DNA of 64,000 bases from Dasypus novemcinctus (GCF_030445035.2 NC_080678.1:65921087-65985086); one strand, 5' to 3'; positions 31,995 to 46,189 are shown, counted from the stretch's first letter. Made by a program: numbers and translations. The notes: a model not told the origin generated them from the sequence alone.

Positions 31995-33566
31995 TTGAGA
32001 GGACTTCTGGGAAGATGGAGTCAGAATATGTAGGGAGGGCTTAACTGTCTCACAAAAACAATGGAGAAAGGGCAAAAAGCTGCCTGATGGAGCTGCTTTG
32101 GGGATCTTCAGCCCCCAGGAGAGTACTGTGCATACTCCAGGAAGGAGAGAGACAGAGAGACAAAGAAGAAACCAAAATGTAAACCAACATTTGTTGGTTC
32201 AAAGATCAACAAAACTGATAAAACCTTTGCTAGACTGACAAAGAAAAAAAAGAGAGAAGATACAGATAAATGAAGTCAAAAATGAGAGGGGTGCATCACC
32301 AACTATTCTGCAGAAATAAAAGAGATCATAACAGGATATTATTACAACTGCACACCAACAAACTAGACAATGTAGACAAAATGGACAAATTCCTAGAAAC
32401 ACACAATAAACCCCACACTGACTCTGAAAGAAACAGAAGAGCTCAACAAACCAATCATGAGTAAAGAGATTGAAATGGTCATCAAAAATCTCCTCAAAAT
32501 GAAAAGTCTTGAACCAGATAGGCTTCACAGGTGAATTCTATCAATACTGAAAGGTGATCTATTACCAACTTTGCTCAAGCTCTTCCAAAAAACTGAACAG
32601 GAAGGAATACTACCAAAATAATTCTAAGAAGTAACATCACTCTAATACCAAAGATAAATAAAGATACTATGAAAAAAGAAAGCAGACCAATTTCTCTAGT
32701 GAATATAGATGCAAATATCCTCAGCAAAATACTTGCAAACACAATCAAAAAGCACATTAAAAGAATAATACATCACAATCAAGTGGCTTTTATCCCAGCT
32801 ATGCAATGGTCGTTCAACACAAGAAAATCAATTAATGTAATACATCACATTAATAAATCAAAGAAGAAAAATCACATGTTCCTCTCCATGGACAACAGAA
32901 AAGGCATTTGACAAAATACAGCATCATTTCTTGATAAAAACACTTCAAAAGATAGAAAGAGAAGGAAACTTTCTCAACACAGTAAGATGCATATATGAAA
33001 AACACACTGCTAGTATTGTATTCAACAGTGAAAAACAGAAAGGCTTTTCCACTGAGAACAGGAACAAGATATGGATGACCACTGTCACCACTGTTATTCA
33101 GTAACATGCTAGAAATTCTAGCTAAGGCAATTAGGCAAGAAAAGGAAATAAAAGGCACCCAAATAGGAAAGGAAGAAGTACAATTTTTGCCATTTACTGA
33201 TATGATCTCACATCTAGAAAATCCCCCAAAATCCACAGCAAAGCCAATTGAACTAATAGATGAATTCAGCAAAGTGGTGAGATACAAGATTAATATGCAA
33301 AATCAGTAATGTTTCTATATACTACTAATGAGCAATCTTTAGAGGAAGTCAGAAAAAAAATCCATTTATAATAGTGACTAAAAGAGTCAAATATGTAGGG
33401 ATAAACTTAACCAAGGACACAAAAGACTTGTATTTAGGAAACTACAAGATATATGGGAGACCTGTATGATTATATGCATATTTGTTTTGTAAGTTCAGAA
33501 CTGTTACCATATACACTTATTGTTTATGTATACTCATATATGAATGACATTGTCAATAAAATTTTA
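31995..33566 (+). mobile_element. Doubly deleted L1 (L1-D): 5' UTR start, middle ORF2, short 3' end
   Basis: Begins with an L1 5'-end-like 'ggacttctgggaagatgg'. At about 32190 it switches to ORF2 near codon 395 ('aagatcaacaaaactgataaa'). It continues through degenerate reverse transcriptase, including '[20 protein letters not shown]' (33106 on), where FADD has become FTDM. Near 33436 it switches to a 130-base 3' end with AATAAA at about 33556. The flanks 'aaattacatagagat' and 'aaatttatatagaat' may be a degraded TSD. Confidence 0.65.
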
Positions 33567-33589
33567 TTTAAAAATTTATATAGAATCAT

Positions 33590-33660
33590 CCTCTTGAGAT
33601 ATTAAGTGAAATAATTCAGCTGCAGAAAACGCTTATGGTATATTACCTTTTGCAAATGAA
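33590..33660 (+). mobile_element. L1 ORF2 3' end fragment, right part
   Basis: 'ttgagatattaagtgaaataattcagctgcag' matches the 'gctaagtgaaataagccag' L1 region and completes the fragment at 31861. Confidence 0.4.
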
Positions 33661-35755
33661 ATGGTGGGAAATATGAAAACACATACATATTTGTTTGTAT
33701 TTTTAAAAATACAATTTTAAAAAATAAAATTTTAAAAAAGAGTAGAGGGATAAGCCAAAAACTAATTTTAAAAATATCATTCCCCATAAAGAGAATAAAA
33801 TTGAAAACAAAGGATTAAGAGAGTTCTGCAGACAAACCTTTTAAGGCAATTTGACATCAGAACCACATTAATGGAAACTTAAAGAAAAAAGAAAAAATTT
33901 AATTGCTACTAATTGAAAACAAACAGAATCAAATGTATCCTACAGTTGTTACAGAAAGTGCACATTTCTAGTGCTATATATTCAAGAAGCAAAAAGATCC
34001 ACAAAGAAATTGAAAACTGTATTCAGAAGTCTTATTGCTTATAGGAATATTAATATTGTTATTCTGAAACTATAATAGGTATATTATAGGATAAATCACA
34101 GGGATTAAGTGATTACATTGATTTCATTAGTATCCAATATTGTCACAAAGGGAAGTGCTCTGCTAGATAAAATGCTTTGCTAATGCTTTGCTATATATAT
34201 GTACATAGATTGATATAAAACTCAATTAACTCAAGCATAAGAAAGCAATATGCAGACATATATTTATTTATTTTATTAAACTTCTGTTAATATTTGGGAG
34301 AATATAAAATAAGCAAAGGATTGTCTACAAACAGGGGTCCAACTGCTGCTTCATAATCCTTTACGATATATATATACTATAGATATAAGCTCACCAAACC
34401 AGGGACACACCGACATACCTGACCTACCTCCAGCCAGAGTCCCGATTGGATGCAATATAAATATATATATGCATATCTAGTTTAATAAGGCTACTCTGAC
34501 AATTAGAGTGAGAAACAAGAATAACATAATCAGTCAAAAGATTAAATCAATATTGATCAGAGTCACAAAATGACAGAAAAAAATAGAGCAGTCTTACATA
34601 CAAACTCACCAACATCTCGCTCACAGCTGGAAGCCCTGAATCAGCAGGCGATATCAGAGTCTTGATTGAAAAAGCACCTGTGCAGAGCACCCTCTCCCAG
34701 GGTAGGACCGCAAGTGGCCTCACCCAGAACTGCCCCTTTTATTGAGCTCATCAATGAACTCAACAGTATAGATGCCAACTTGTAGGCACTGTTTAAATTC
34801 CAGAGGAAGTGGCCAGCCTCCTCAGAAAGGAACACACTCCCCCGATGCACCCTATCTGTTCTTATTTGTTACAAAACATCCCCAATGTGCCCACAATTCT
34901 AGTTCTCATCACTTCTCCTGAAATATGAAAAGTGCTGACCAGTAAGGCATTGGTTTGCTGATTGACAAAGCTTCCTGCGTGATTTTTCACTTTTAGGTTT
35001 GAACAATACTCACTAAATCTTTTCAATACAGGAAGCGATGCAAGTAAAAAAAAATAAGTTAGGTAAGAACCTCTGTAGGTTTAAATATAAATTGAAAATA
35101 CCATTTCAATACCATGAAGTTTCTGAACTTTAAAAAATATTTTTTAAAGAAAGTAATTCCTTGCTCTATTTACTGTAAAGGCTTTAAAGTAATGAAAACC
35201 CAATATCAACAAGCTCCTTTTGCACCCTAATTTAGTTTCTAACTCCTAATTTTCTACTAAAATAATATAGGTCTATTTGAAGAAATTGCTGAAAACTGGT
35301 TTGGGTCAGGAAATAAATAAAATGATAATGGGACATCTGGCTGTATCTAAAAACAGAAGTTATCACATCATATCCGGTAGACACCAGAACCAACTTGAAA
35401 GGATCCCATTAGCCTAAATGGGGACAATTTAAGCATTAAAAACAAAAATGATTGCAATGCACTGAAATATATTCCATTATTTTTAAGTGATAATAAAAAA
35501 AAACTCTTGGGCAATTATTGGAGGATGCTAGATATAAACTCATTTCTCTGAAAATTGATAAATCAGAGTCAGGTGTCAAGCCTTTATTCTGACTTTTCTC
35601 TAATAAACAAGTGATTGATGAGGGAAAGTTCTTTATTACAAAAGAATTCAAACTCATGAATGCATAAAGGATGATAAAATTAGAAATTTTCTTTTTTGCA
35701 ACATTTAATGAAATAATGAATCTTAGCAATGATTTCTAAAACATTAGGGGAAAGG
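33661..35755. other. No gene recognised; possible LTR-like block at 34320-34870
   Basis: Mostly AT-rich unassigned sequence. 34320-34870 is less AT-rich, with 'ttttattgagctcatcaatgaactc' and promoter-like spacing when read in antisense, which could be an old LTR. I cannot identify its ends. Confidence 0.3.
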
Positions 35756-36520
35756 TTGATGCCGTTGCTGCAACAGAAGTACCAGGCTACAAATCCTGGA
35801 CCCACTGATCGATTTTAGCATCACTGAAGTGAAACAAAATCATGTGATGCAATGAAGTGCACAGCACCACCCAGGAATATCCTTATTAAAAATTTAACCT
35901 GAATTAACCAAGTCTGTAAACTTGAATTACAGTTTACTGGAAACATAAGCAATAGAACAAGTGAAAGATTATTACAAGGAGGCCATCAACCAAAACCAAC
36001 ATGTAGGACATTTTAAAGAATAAATGACCCAGTTTTTATAATAATCACTGGCATAGTAATTAATAATAAAAAGATAGTGTAGGCATTTATTATAGAATAA
36101 AAGACACTTTTGAAACATAATAACTAAATGCACTGAGTGGATCTTGTGCTTGGAACATGTTTTGAATGAATCAACTATTGAAATACACCTTTGAGACCAT
36201 CTTGGAAACATAACGTTGATTGGCTAATAGAGAATATTAAGGAATTACTACCATTTTTGGTGTGGTAATGGCCTGGAGGTAATGTTATTTAAAAAGTCCT
36301 TCTTAATTTAAGATGCATATTGGTATTTTTACATGTAAATTGACATGAAGTCTGGGATTTGCTTTAAAATGTCACAGAAAATACAAAGTAAGGTGAAAAG
36401 AAGAAAAAAATTGGCAAAACTCCTAATAACTGTGGATGCTAGGTAATGGAGACTTATTATATTATATCCCCAACTTTCATGTATGTTTGGAGAGTTCCAT
36501 AACAAAAAGAAGGAAAAATA
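35756..36520 (+). mobile_element. Old L1M 3' UTR fragment
   Basis: Order typical of L1MC/L1ME 3' UTRs: 'accaacatgtaggacattttaaagaataaatgaccc', then 'ggatgctaggtaatggagact', ending 'tgtttggagagttccataacaaaaag'. Confidence 0.5.
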
Positions 36521-36539
36521 TTAATAGATAAGCCTATTC

Positions 36540-36850
36540 CTCACAGCACTATATCTAATATTAAAACATATGCTAACAATAGTAACAATAAAAACCTGAA
36601 AACAATCCAAATGTTCAATGATAGAGAAATGTTTAAGTTAATTATGATATACATGTACTGGAACGTTATGAAATAATTATGTTTTCCAAAATATTTAAGG
36701 GTTTGTTCATACCATAATGGTGAATGTAAATGAAAGTAGTATGTAGGTTTCATATGCAATATGGTCCCAACTAGATTGAAACTAAGAGTTGAAAAAAATG
36801 TTAATGTGTGTTGTCTTTGTCTATATTTCTTCATTTCCCCAATCTCCTAC
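36540..36850 (+). mobile_element. Old L1M fragment
   Basis: 'gaaaacaatccaaatgttcaatgatag', 'ttatgatatacatgtactggaacgttatg' and 'atggtcccaacta' follow the order of an L1M 3' region. Confidence 0.5.
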
Positions 36851-38780
36851 AAAGATCACTTGCCACAACTTTATATATTAATAAAGTATTTTTTTTAAAT
36901 CTGTTTATGTTTGTTTTCTTATGTGACACAAACTAAAGAGCATTTTTCTTGCCCTTCAATCTATGGACCTTTAGTAGAACAGGCTAGACATAGTAAAATC
37001 TGAAAACTGTTTGTGCTCTCTGCCCTTTCACTTGAGTCAAAGACATTTAACTACAAAATTGTGGAATTCTACCCCTATATTAATAGTATTTCTTATAATA
37101 GCATGATGTCAGTATTTTGTGCTGCTTTTGATGATCTGTGAATGATTTATAGTCTTCTCTGTGATTTGGCAGCTACCTTTTTTTCTTTGTAAGGACTTGC
37201 TGAGTGAAATGTTTTCTGTGTTGAAGGATACTCTGGCTGAGGGCTTGCTTTAAATAGTCTTTGTATCATGTTGAGAACAAACTAATAATTGGGTGAGTTA
37301 TCAATTTTTTGTAGGAATTGCTATTAGCACTTTTTTTTTCCAGAAAAGCAAAAATTTAGGTCCAAATAACTTATTTTTTTTATGGCGATGAATCTGTGTA
37401 GCAGTCTATTTCCAGAGATAATGAAAATGAAATAGCTTCACAATTTCTACCCTCTGTTCAGGGTCACAAAAATACAAGATAATATTGAGCATGTTCAAGT
37501 AATCTCAGGATTTTGCAGCACTGAGTTTTTTTTTTAAATCAAACTCTGTACTTCTATGACCCCTATGTATTATATTAGACTAAAAAAAGAATTAGTCAAA
37601 AGGATTTTACTATAAAAATTGAGACAAAATATACAGTGTTAAAAATTATGTGAAGGGACAATACTTTCAGGTATAAACTGGCTTATTACATGTACTCTTT
37701 TTGTACACAAGGCCCTCCCTAGTTACAAGAAGCAAAAATCCTCCAACTCCATCTCTGCCCTCAGGAAGATGTCTTCATTGCAGAAATATAGAGGGAAAAA
37801 TATGTGTCATTGCTCCATATGAGTTTTTTAGATAGAATTTTGATGCTCGTGGCATAATTTTGCAATGAAAGAGGTTTGAATTACAAATGGCCAGATCCTT
37901 TTAGCATAATAGGCCCAAGGTCCTAATCTAATATGAGATATTGAAGAATATGTGTTCTTCTTCCTTCCTTCCTGAGATTAGATAAAATTCATCCAGGGAG
38001 AGAAGAAAAGGAGCTGGAGAGGCATCAAGAATTTCAGATCTGACAGAGCTCTCTTAGGAGAGCTGCATTCTGCCCACCCCTCCAGCCATGTAGGTTTGAA
38101 GATCTGAGAGTGGAGAGGACTTTATCCTGCTTCCCAAAAGGATGTGAGTTTTTATTGTATCTCCATGAGGGGAGATATGAAAACAGGATGGGCGGAAGAT
38201 AAGAATGGCTCTAGCAGCAGTTAGATATTTCCGTTTAGGTGCATGGGAGAGCAGATTATAATTTTATGTCCAAGAAGAACATTGTAGATGTTATTATAAC
38301 TGAGAAAGACAGAGAAAGAGACAGAAACAGGGAGAGAGGCAGAGAGAGAAAGAGAGAGAGAGAGGAGGCATGTGTCTGTTTCTTATAGTCATAATAAGGG
38401 GAACCACAGGGAAAGTGACGTGGATTATACAGACCAGAATTTAAATATCCCGGAGGATATCATTGTGGGAGGGTGAAATGCCTGGCAACCAATGGAAGGT
38501 TTTGTGCACTTCAGGAGATGACACCATGGGCAAACACCTCACAAATGATCAGATAACGCCACTTGACACTACCAATCTGACAAGGTACAATAAATGTGAA
38601 AGAAGGCACAATCATTAACTATTATAATTACATTTAAACATCACTAGATAAAATCTAACCATCATAAACCAAAAATGCATTGCCTAGTATCAGGCAGAAT
38701 AGGCACTTAATAGAAGTTGAGTCATAGAAAAATATTGATTTATTTTCCCTCGCACACATAGGTACATGATTCTAAAATTA
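36851..38780. other. No gene recognised; (GA)n tract at 38311-38369
   Basis: Unassigned sequence. A GA-rich simple repeat with GAGA and AGAC units occupies 38311-38369. Confidence 0.6.
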
Positions 38781-38784
38781 AAAC

Positions 38785-38985
38785 ATTTTTAGACTAGAAG
38801 GGACCTTAAAAATTATCTACTCCAACCAATCATTTAACCAATAAGGAAGCAAAATTCTGGCAAGGTTAAGTGACTTGTACAAATTTACTTACGTAATTAG
38901 CAACAGTCAGAAAAAGAATCCATTGCCTTGTTTTCTCATTTAGACTTCTTTCTAATACATTACACTGCTTCACTGTCAATACAAT
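38785..38985 (-). mobile_element. Ancient MIR-like / hAT-like repeat remnant
   Basis: 'tagactagaagggaccttaaaaattatctactccaacc' and 'ggttaagtgacttgtacaa' match a widespread mammalian repeat pattern. I cannot decide the family. Confidence 0.4.
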
Positions 38986-39824
38986 AATTATATTTATATT
39001 TCTGCAATACAAATATAAGCACTCTCATGCAAACTGTGAATATATTTAACTAGGCTTGACAGGTGGGCAGTTATGATGTGTCTATCTGTTATTTTTGTCT
39101 TCAATGACTATTAAAAATATACCATCTGGGTGTTAAAAGTAACTTTGCTTTGGGATTTGCTATAGGGAAAAAAAGGACATTTTATTAATAGCACAACTCA
39201 AAACTTCAAATATTTGTCACCAAACTGTTTAATACATATTTAAAAATTATAGAAAAATCAATCAGATAAATCTGACTTTTAATTTTTTTTCTAATGTGAC
39301 AGGTTTTTATAAAATAAATAGATAGCAATTAGAAATGAGTTTTACCAGACTTTCTTTCAGACATATTTTAAATTTTTGTGTTTTTTTATATAAATTGTTT
39401 GATATTTGCTTGCAAAGTTTTACTGTTAAACTGATTGCTTCAGGTAAGAGTGAATTAAAACCTTTTGTCTCCTTGACTTTTTATTACAATTTTGTCCCTT
39501 TTGTCATCAAAGCAGAAGAACCAGCATATGCAAAATATCTTACAAATTTTGTGTTTCTATATACTTAGTGTCATTCTGATTTTGATAAGTCTATTGACCT
39601 AATAAAACTCATTTCCTAACATCAAATCTGAAAATTTTCCCATTAAACTTTATATGTTTGCAAATATATAACCTGTTATAAGCCTTTCTTTCCTAGATTG
39701 AGAAATGGATATTTTTCATATTTAATAATTATAATTTTATTTCCCTTTTGTAAAATTCCTAGATAAGCCATCTAATTATTCTATTGATGACAAGAACTTT
39801 GAATGTACATGAGATTTTGCAAAG

Positions 39825-40015
39825 AGTTTTTATATCCATTACTGCATATGATATTCAAAATAATCTAGTGAAGTAGAAATCTTTAAAAATTAAGGATAAT
39901 GATACTAACAATAGAGTGATATTAACAGGCAAGTTTATTTATCATTATCATTTTAAAGATGAATTTTAAAAGTATCAGAGAGTTTAAATTGCCCAAAGTC
40001 AAATAACTAGTATCC
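39825..40015 (-). mobile_element. MIR SINE remnant
   Basis: Antisense MIR pattern: 'attttaaagatgaattttaaaagtatcagagagtttaaattgcccaaagtcaaataactag'. Confidence 0.4.
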
Positions 40016-40487
40016 ATTAATATTCATAATAATTTTATTTAGAGTAAAATCATCTTCAATATAAACTTTAAAAATACTTTAAAAATAAAAAGTGCCCAAA
40101 AATGCAAGTGGAGAAACATATATATGTTTCAATCAATATGCCTGATTACTACTGAGGAACTAAGAGAAATAATATCACAAGAATAAGAGGGATGTTATTA
40201 ATAGATATATTCTACCCTAACTTTATTTTATCATTATAAAATAAAGTGTCTTTTTGGCATTAGGCCCTAGTGAGAAAAATGAAGTCGATAATATAAATTA
40301 AGACTCTTAGGGTGCAAAGTTCTAAAAAAAACCTAATATATGCATATATAGACAATTGATTGCTAACTGGTTGGATGTGAACATATTTACTATATGTTTG
40401 ATAAACTTTGAAAGAAGCATTTATCATGATTCTACTTTTGAGTAAGAGATAGTGAGTCACATTAAACCAAAGCTCCTCCTTCAGATA

Positions 40488-40543
40488 TAAAAATAAATAA
40501 ATAAATGAATGAATGAATAAATAAATAAATAAATAAATAAAAT
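40488..40543 (+). repeat. (AAAT)n / (GAAT)n microsatellite
   Basis: Runs of aaat units with three embedded gaat units. Confidence 0.9.
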
Positions 40544-41014
40544 GCTATTGTAAAGACATTAGAGAGCGTGAAATCAAAAAGGACTTAATGAGCTAAAATT
40601 CCATAAAGGGAAGAGCTATTCCTGGTACTTTCTATTACTTTTTCTACTTTATTCACCCATATTATACAGAGCACAATAACTTATCTGAATCACTTTGTAA
40701 AAATTGTGTTCAATAATTCAGATGATTTCTGACTTTAGAAAAGCAATACAATGCATATATACTACATCTGTTACACTCCCAGAAAGTCTGGAATAGCAAT
40801 CCCAAACAAACACATTAATACTTCTACAGTAAAATATATGAATATTCACTTTAAGCATGATTAATAAAAAATATAAACAGGCTTTCATCAATTTAGGTCA
40901 GGCTTTACTAGCAAATGAATAATGAAAAAAAAGCCTTTGGTTTCTAGGAGTTGTTTTGTTTTTTTTCAGAACTGTGTATAAGCAATAGTAAAGCTTTATT
41001 ATATTGTTATTGTT

Positions 41015-41150
41015 GATTGTCCGTCTACCCCCAGTGAAATATGAGTCCCTTTAGCAGAGGGACCTTTTCTGATTTCAATACTGTAGTAGTTCCATGGCCT
41101 AGAACAGTACATGGCTCATAAGAAACTCTCAATAAATGAATGAATCATGG
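41015..41150 (+). mobile_element. L2 3' end fragment
   Basis: 'ccagtgaaatatgagtccctttagcagagggacctttt' and 'cctagaacagtacatggctcataagaaactctcaataaatgaatgaat' follow the L2 3' end. Confidence 0.65.
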
Positions 41151-42539
41151 TTTGCAAAAGGAATATCCAGGTTAAAAAAAGGTTGTTACTTCACCAACTA
41201 TAAAATATAGCTGAATACTGTTTATCTACTTTACCAATATCAGGTTATGAGTAACTGAGAACATAGCAGCTCATTAAGTTTGGGTGTCTTGAAAAGTCAC
41301 AAGCACTCATGCATATCAAGACAAAAAGTGCTGCAAATATTTAAAATGGATGGAGCTGGTAGAAACCTGATCAAACGAAATTTCTTACATTTCCCTAGTT
41401 CACAGGAGGGAAGGTATCTCCTGATGAAGATGAACTCCGTAAGAGCCCTTTATTTAAAATGCACCACCTCCTTTTGGTAACGGCTGTTAAAAAGAGAATG
41501 TTGTGAACTATTTGGAAAAAATACAAGGAACAGGGGTCATTCCAATACACAAGCATATATTAACAGCACATTTGCAAGAGAAAATAGGAAAAAAGATTTA
41601 GATTGCATCCCATTTAAAGACATTTCTTAAAACAAAATAGTTTTTCATTGATATTGCACTCTTTATGTTGAATGAAATTGTGGGAGCTCATATAGCACTT
41701 ACATCCAAATCACTGGAAAAGAAAGCTATATTGGAGCCAATTAAAATAAACATTTAAATTAGTACAATTGGTAAATCTGCACCAATTAACAAGTCTTCGT
41801 TTTACCTTGTGGTATGACTGGGAGCGTACTAAAGCTGTTGCCAAGATACATAAATGAACACAATGTCTTGACATTGTCCCTGAGTTTACAGAATCTTCTT
41901 TTGAGGAGCAACAAAATAATTCAAGAAGATCATTAACTGAGAGCTGAAACGCATGGGGGCAATAAGAATTGAGACAGGAAAAACATCAGTATATACCAGT
42001 AAAGAATCCTTGATTTGATCAGAACTTTCAATGAAGTACAGGGTGAGGATGGATGGAAACTATGGAGAACAAATGTTTCCAATGAAGGAAAAATCATGTC
42101 TAAATTAACCACAGAAGGACTGAGCATGAAAGAGTAAAATAGCCCAGGATAACAGCAACTCACAACTTGGTTTCAGTTATGGCCAGTGTTAGAAGGAAAT
42201 TACTAAAGATTAATCTCATGCATCCCTCAGATACTTCTCAGGGCTTGTTGTAATGCCTTGCACATGATTAACACTCTTGTTGGATCCACAGTTTTTAATT
42301 CAACAACTAAATCACATATTCTAGTTGCCAGCATTACCTTCTTCTGACTTCACAAACTTGGGGAAAAACATGTAAAAAAGATGCATGATAGTGTTATCTT
42401 TCTTTAAATAGCATCATCTCTGCTTAAAACATAGTTGATCCTGTTTACATTTACAAATATCAGCCAATGTTTGTGGCTATATCCCCAATGCTTTATACAA
42501 CTCTTTGCTGGCAAAACCAACCAGAAATTATGTGATGGG
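41151..42539. other. No gene recognised
   Basis: Unassigned sequence with only short random open frames. Confidence 0.5.
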
Positions 42540-42770
42540 AAGGAGGTAATGAATGTAGTAATGAGTGTGGCCTTTGGAATTTGACCAATGTGAGTCCCTG
42601 AACAATACTTACTGAGTTAATAATCACAGGCAAATAGCCTAATTTTTCACAGCCTTAACATATCTTATATGACAATTATAAATAGGACCAATAAAATGCT
42701 CAGAACAGTGTCTAGCATACAGTATTAGTTCAATATGCATCAGCTGTTCGTATCATCCCTAATTAGCTCA
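42540..42770 (+). mobile_element. MIR SINE
   Basis: MIR in sense order: 'gagtgtggcctttggaatttgaccaatgtgagtccctg', 'cacaggcaaatagcctaatt', 'cagaacagtgtctagcatacagtattagttcaata'. Confidence 0.65.
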
Positions 42771-44039
42771 ATTATCCAGTGTTGTTCAAGAAAATAATTT
42801 GTAATGATTTATATTATTTTAATATTTATTAGCAACATTAAAATATTGCTGATAGAATTGTAATCCTTTCATCATTTTAATAATTAATACAGGGTTATAT
42901 ATATTTCTACTTCATAATAAAACTTATTTTTAAAAGACATTTTTTATTCTACTAGACAGGGCAAAGATGAATTACTCTCTGCAGCTGCTTATCTTGGAGC
43001 ATGCTACTTGACATTGCCTGTGTGTAGAGCACCTTATTCACAAGTCAGCCTCTGCAAATCAGCATGTCTGCCTTTGTGACTTATCAATGCTTGTGATAGA
43101 CCTTGCAAACTGATTATTTTTGAATAAATAAATGGGAAGCTAGAAGAAATCAGGGGTAGCAGAATTTGCTGCAAATATTTGCCCCAACTTACTGCATCCT
43201 GTTCAAATTCACTGTTATTTCTTAAATGTCAACTCTGAGTGTTTCTCTTTTAACAAATATTTCCATTTTTCTGGAAGATTATGAAATTGGCTCCAATTTC
43301 AACTTACTAGTAGGAAAATAGGTAGCTTTCAGGATTTTACAATAATGGAAAGTTCTGGAACTTGAATACATATTATATTTCTTAGAATCCTCAATTTGAC
43401 ACCATCATAATATGTCGGTCATGTCTCATCGAATAAGAAGCAAACATCCTTCTAGACAGACTACAATTTCACGGCCAGGGACAGAGTGTGCCTTACCCTA
43501 TCAGCAACATTGAATGCCTCTTATTGCCCCAGGGTCCTCTGAAGTTAATATTATATATGTCATGTAGCCCATATTGTGTCAGACAATCCCCATAGCACAT
43601 ATCAAATCTAGTGACAAGAAATCAGCTGTGTTGCAGTGCTAAATAGGCAGAAACTACATTTTGATTATATAGATAATATAGATCATAATATTTGCTACCC
43701 TATTATGTTAATCCCCAAAAAGTATGCAAGAATTTCTTCTTACAGTTGTAAATAAAAGTGGGATTTATGTGTGTGGAATGCCCAGTTTCTATAGTCTTTA
43801 ATTATGAATAAATATATTGAGAATAAAAGAAAATTCAGATTTGCAGACTTCCCTTGATCTGTAACTAAAGCAGTTTACCTTTTATTTCACTTAGTACTGC
43901 AAACCTTTTCAAAATTTTTCTTTAGTTACTCTTGCTCTAACAGCGTTGTCTATAGAAAAATACAGTAACTGATGATGAGCACTGATATCTTTTCAGTTGA
44001 ACTTATACTGCTAATACCTTTCTGAATAAAACTTTGAGG

Positions 44040-44235
44040 CACCTCACCTTTGGATGGTGCCTTTCAATTGATAGAGCAATTTCACATGATTTTTATTAGA
44101 CCATTACAACATCACTATGAATGAATTTATTATTTATCATTATTATTCTAATTGATTTATGATTGATGTCCTAGAGTGTTGAGGTAACTGATCTAAAGCC
44201 ATATAGCCCCTAAATTTGACAGCCATGACTCCGAC
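44040..44235 (-). mobile_element. MIR SINE remnant
   Basis: Antisense MIR-like order: 'catgatttttattagaccattacaacatcactatgaatga', 'gtaactgatctaaagccatatagcc'. A SINE follows at its right end. Confidence 0.4.
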
Positions 44236-44299
44236 CAAGTTTGGCTTATTCTAGATGTTGGTTTCTTTCCACTCATTGCCTCCTGCAAGCAGGCAGTAG

Positions 44300-44737
44300 T
44301 GGAAGATACCACCCCCATCCCCCAGCTGGCTCTCTCATCTGTTTGCTCATTGTTTTTGCTCATTGTATGCACTTGTCTGCTCATTGCTTTTGCTCCTTGT
44401 CTGTTCATTGCCTGTTTGTGTTTTCTTTAGGAGGCATGGCAAATGGAACCCAGGACCTCCCATGTGGGAGGTGGGCACTCAACAGCTTGAAACACATCTA
44501 CTCCCTGCTCATTTGTTTTTGCTCATTGTCAGCTTGTTGTTTTGCTCATTGTCTTGCTTGTTTTTGCTTGTTTCTGCTCATTGATTTTACTCATTGTCTG
44601 TTTGCTGCTTTTGCTTGATGTCAGTTAATTGTCTGCTTGTTGCTTGTTTCTCTTCTTTAGGAGGCAAGGAGAATTGAACCCAGGACCTCCCCTGTGGGAG
44701 CTGGGTGTGCAACTGCTTGAGCCACCTCCACTCCTGG
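44300..44737 (-). mobile_element. tRNA-related SINE, dimeric (DAS-type)
   Basis: On the minus strand two head units lie in tandem, each with a 'gggaggtcctgggttc' block (44440-44480 and 44665-44715 on the plus strand as 'gaacccaggacctccc'). They are separated by repeats of 'tgctcattg'. No clear TSD found, so the left edge is approximate. Confidence 0.65.
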
Positions 44738-45649
44738 AAAGCTAAGTGTTTGTTAAGTGAATCTGTGGAATTAAGCTTGAGTCTATCTCCAGGCTGCTCA
44801 GAATTACCAAAAATTTGAGAGTAAATTTTTCTGCATCCTCAATCACAAGCTTTAGACCTTACCTTATTTCAGACCTTAGGGTCTTCTCATGGCATCTGAC
44901 ACCAAACATCTTCAACCACAGCAGTGAAACCTGCTCTTGAGCCATTCAGGAGAAATTGTTTCTGTAATGGACCAAGAGAACCAATATGTCCAAGCAGAAC
45001 CATCTGACCCCTACAATTTTGAGTTTTTCACACAGTGCATTTGGATAGGAATTGGATTGCTTCCAGCTTTTTCTCCTGTAATAACATAATCATTAATGAC
45101 TATAAAAATCTCAGAACAGTTTGGAAGCCCAATCTTAGGAAAATTTAATGTATCATTCTTAACAATAACACCCAAGACTGGGGTTGATGAGTACAGTTAG
45201 GTATGAGAAGCTAGTGTCCTTTTTGATAATGAATGGATCAGTCCAGAGAAGGCATAGGTCAGGGCTCCAGAATTTCCACAATATTGGGTCTACATTTTTA
45301 ATCAAAATGTAAATAGAACACATGAGTCTTAAAATGAGAGTATCTACATTAGAGGAAACACATTTACTTGGATAATGGACCATCATATAAAACAAGAGAA
45401 CTTTAAGCCAATTTCTTGAGACTAGTTTACAACTGGAAACATTAATTTGGGAGAAATGTAATGAGATAAAATTGCATCTCTTCAGATCTCTTGCTGTATA
45501 TAAAACCTAGGTCATGTTACAAGGTCTATATATTTTAGTTTTCAAGGAGTATTCTAAAGTGTCCTCTATTCTAAATGTTAGCATTTAAAAATATCCATGT
45601 GGGTTTACATTGTCAGACAATTACTAACGTATAAATTTTTAATTTCCCA

Positions 45650-45960
45650 AAGGAAGTTAATTAACTTACCTAAGTATCACTCTCTCACCTGAAAATGAGA
45701 ATAACTGGTAATAGCTTTTAATATTGTCTCAAGGATTCTAGATAATGTATTTGTCATACCTAACACATAGTGAGAGCTCCCCAAATAGAAATTCTAATAT
45801 GACATAATGGAAAGTTTCTGAAATATGACACCATGCGAGCTGAATTCTGCTACCAGCTACTCATGTGACCCTCTCTCTAGTCCTCCTTTGTTTTCAAATT
45901 CTGCATTTGAAAAATGAGGAAATAAAACTGGCTATTCAATAGTATCTCTAAAGTTATGAT
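45650..45960 (+). mobile_element. MIR SINE fragments (one or two)
   Basis: 'acctgaaaatgagaataactggtaatag' with 'ttgtctcaaggattctagataatg', and then 'gctgaattctgctaccagctactcatgtgacc' with 'tttgaaaaatgagga', fit MIR body sequence twice. Confidence 0.45.
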
Positions 45961-46189
45961 TTTATGTTTAAGTATTTGAGTTTCTCATCTAAAAAAAACA
46001 TAAAAGTTTTCCCACAGAGGTAGAGATTAACAATTCTAAAACTGCTATACCTATATCCTGGATTTGAATAATTAAATGAAAGGATGGCAGATCATGGGAA
46101 ATAAGATTCTCACTGTTGGAGAGGAATGTTACACATAAACAAAATGAGTAAACTAACATGCTCTGTTAACTGAGAGAGTCTAGAAGCAA

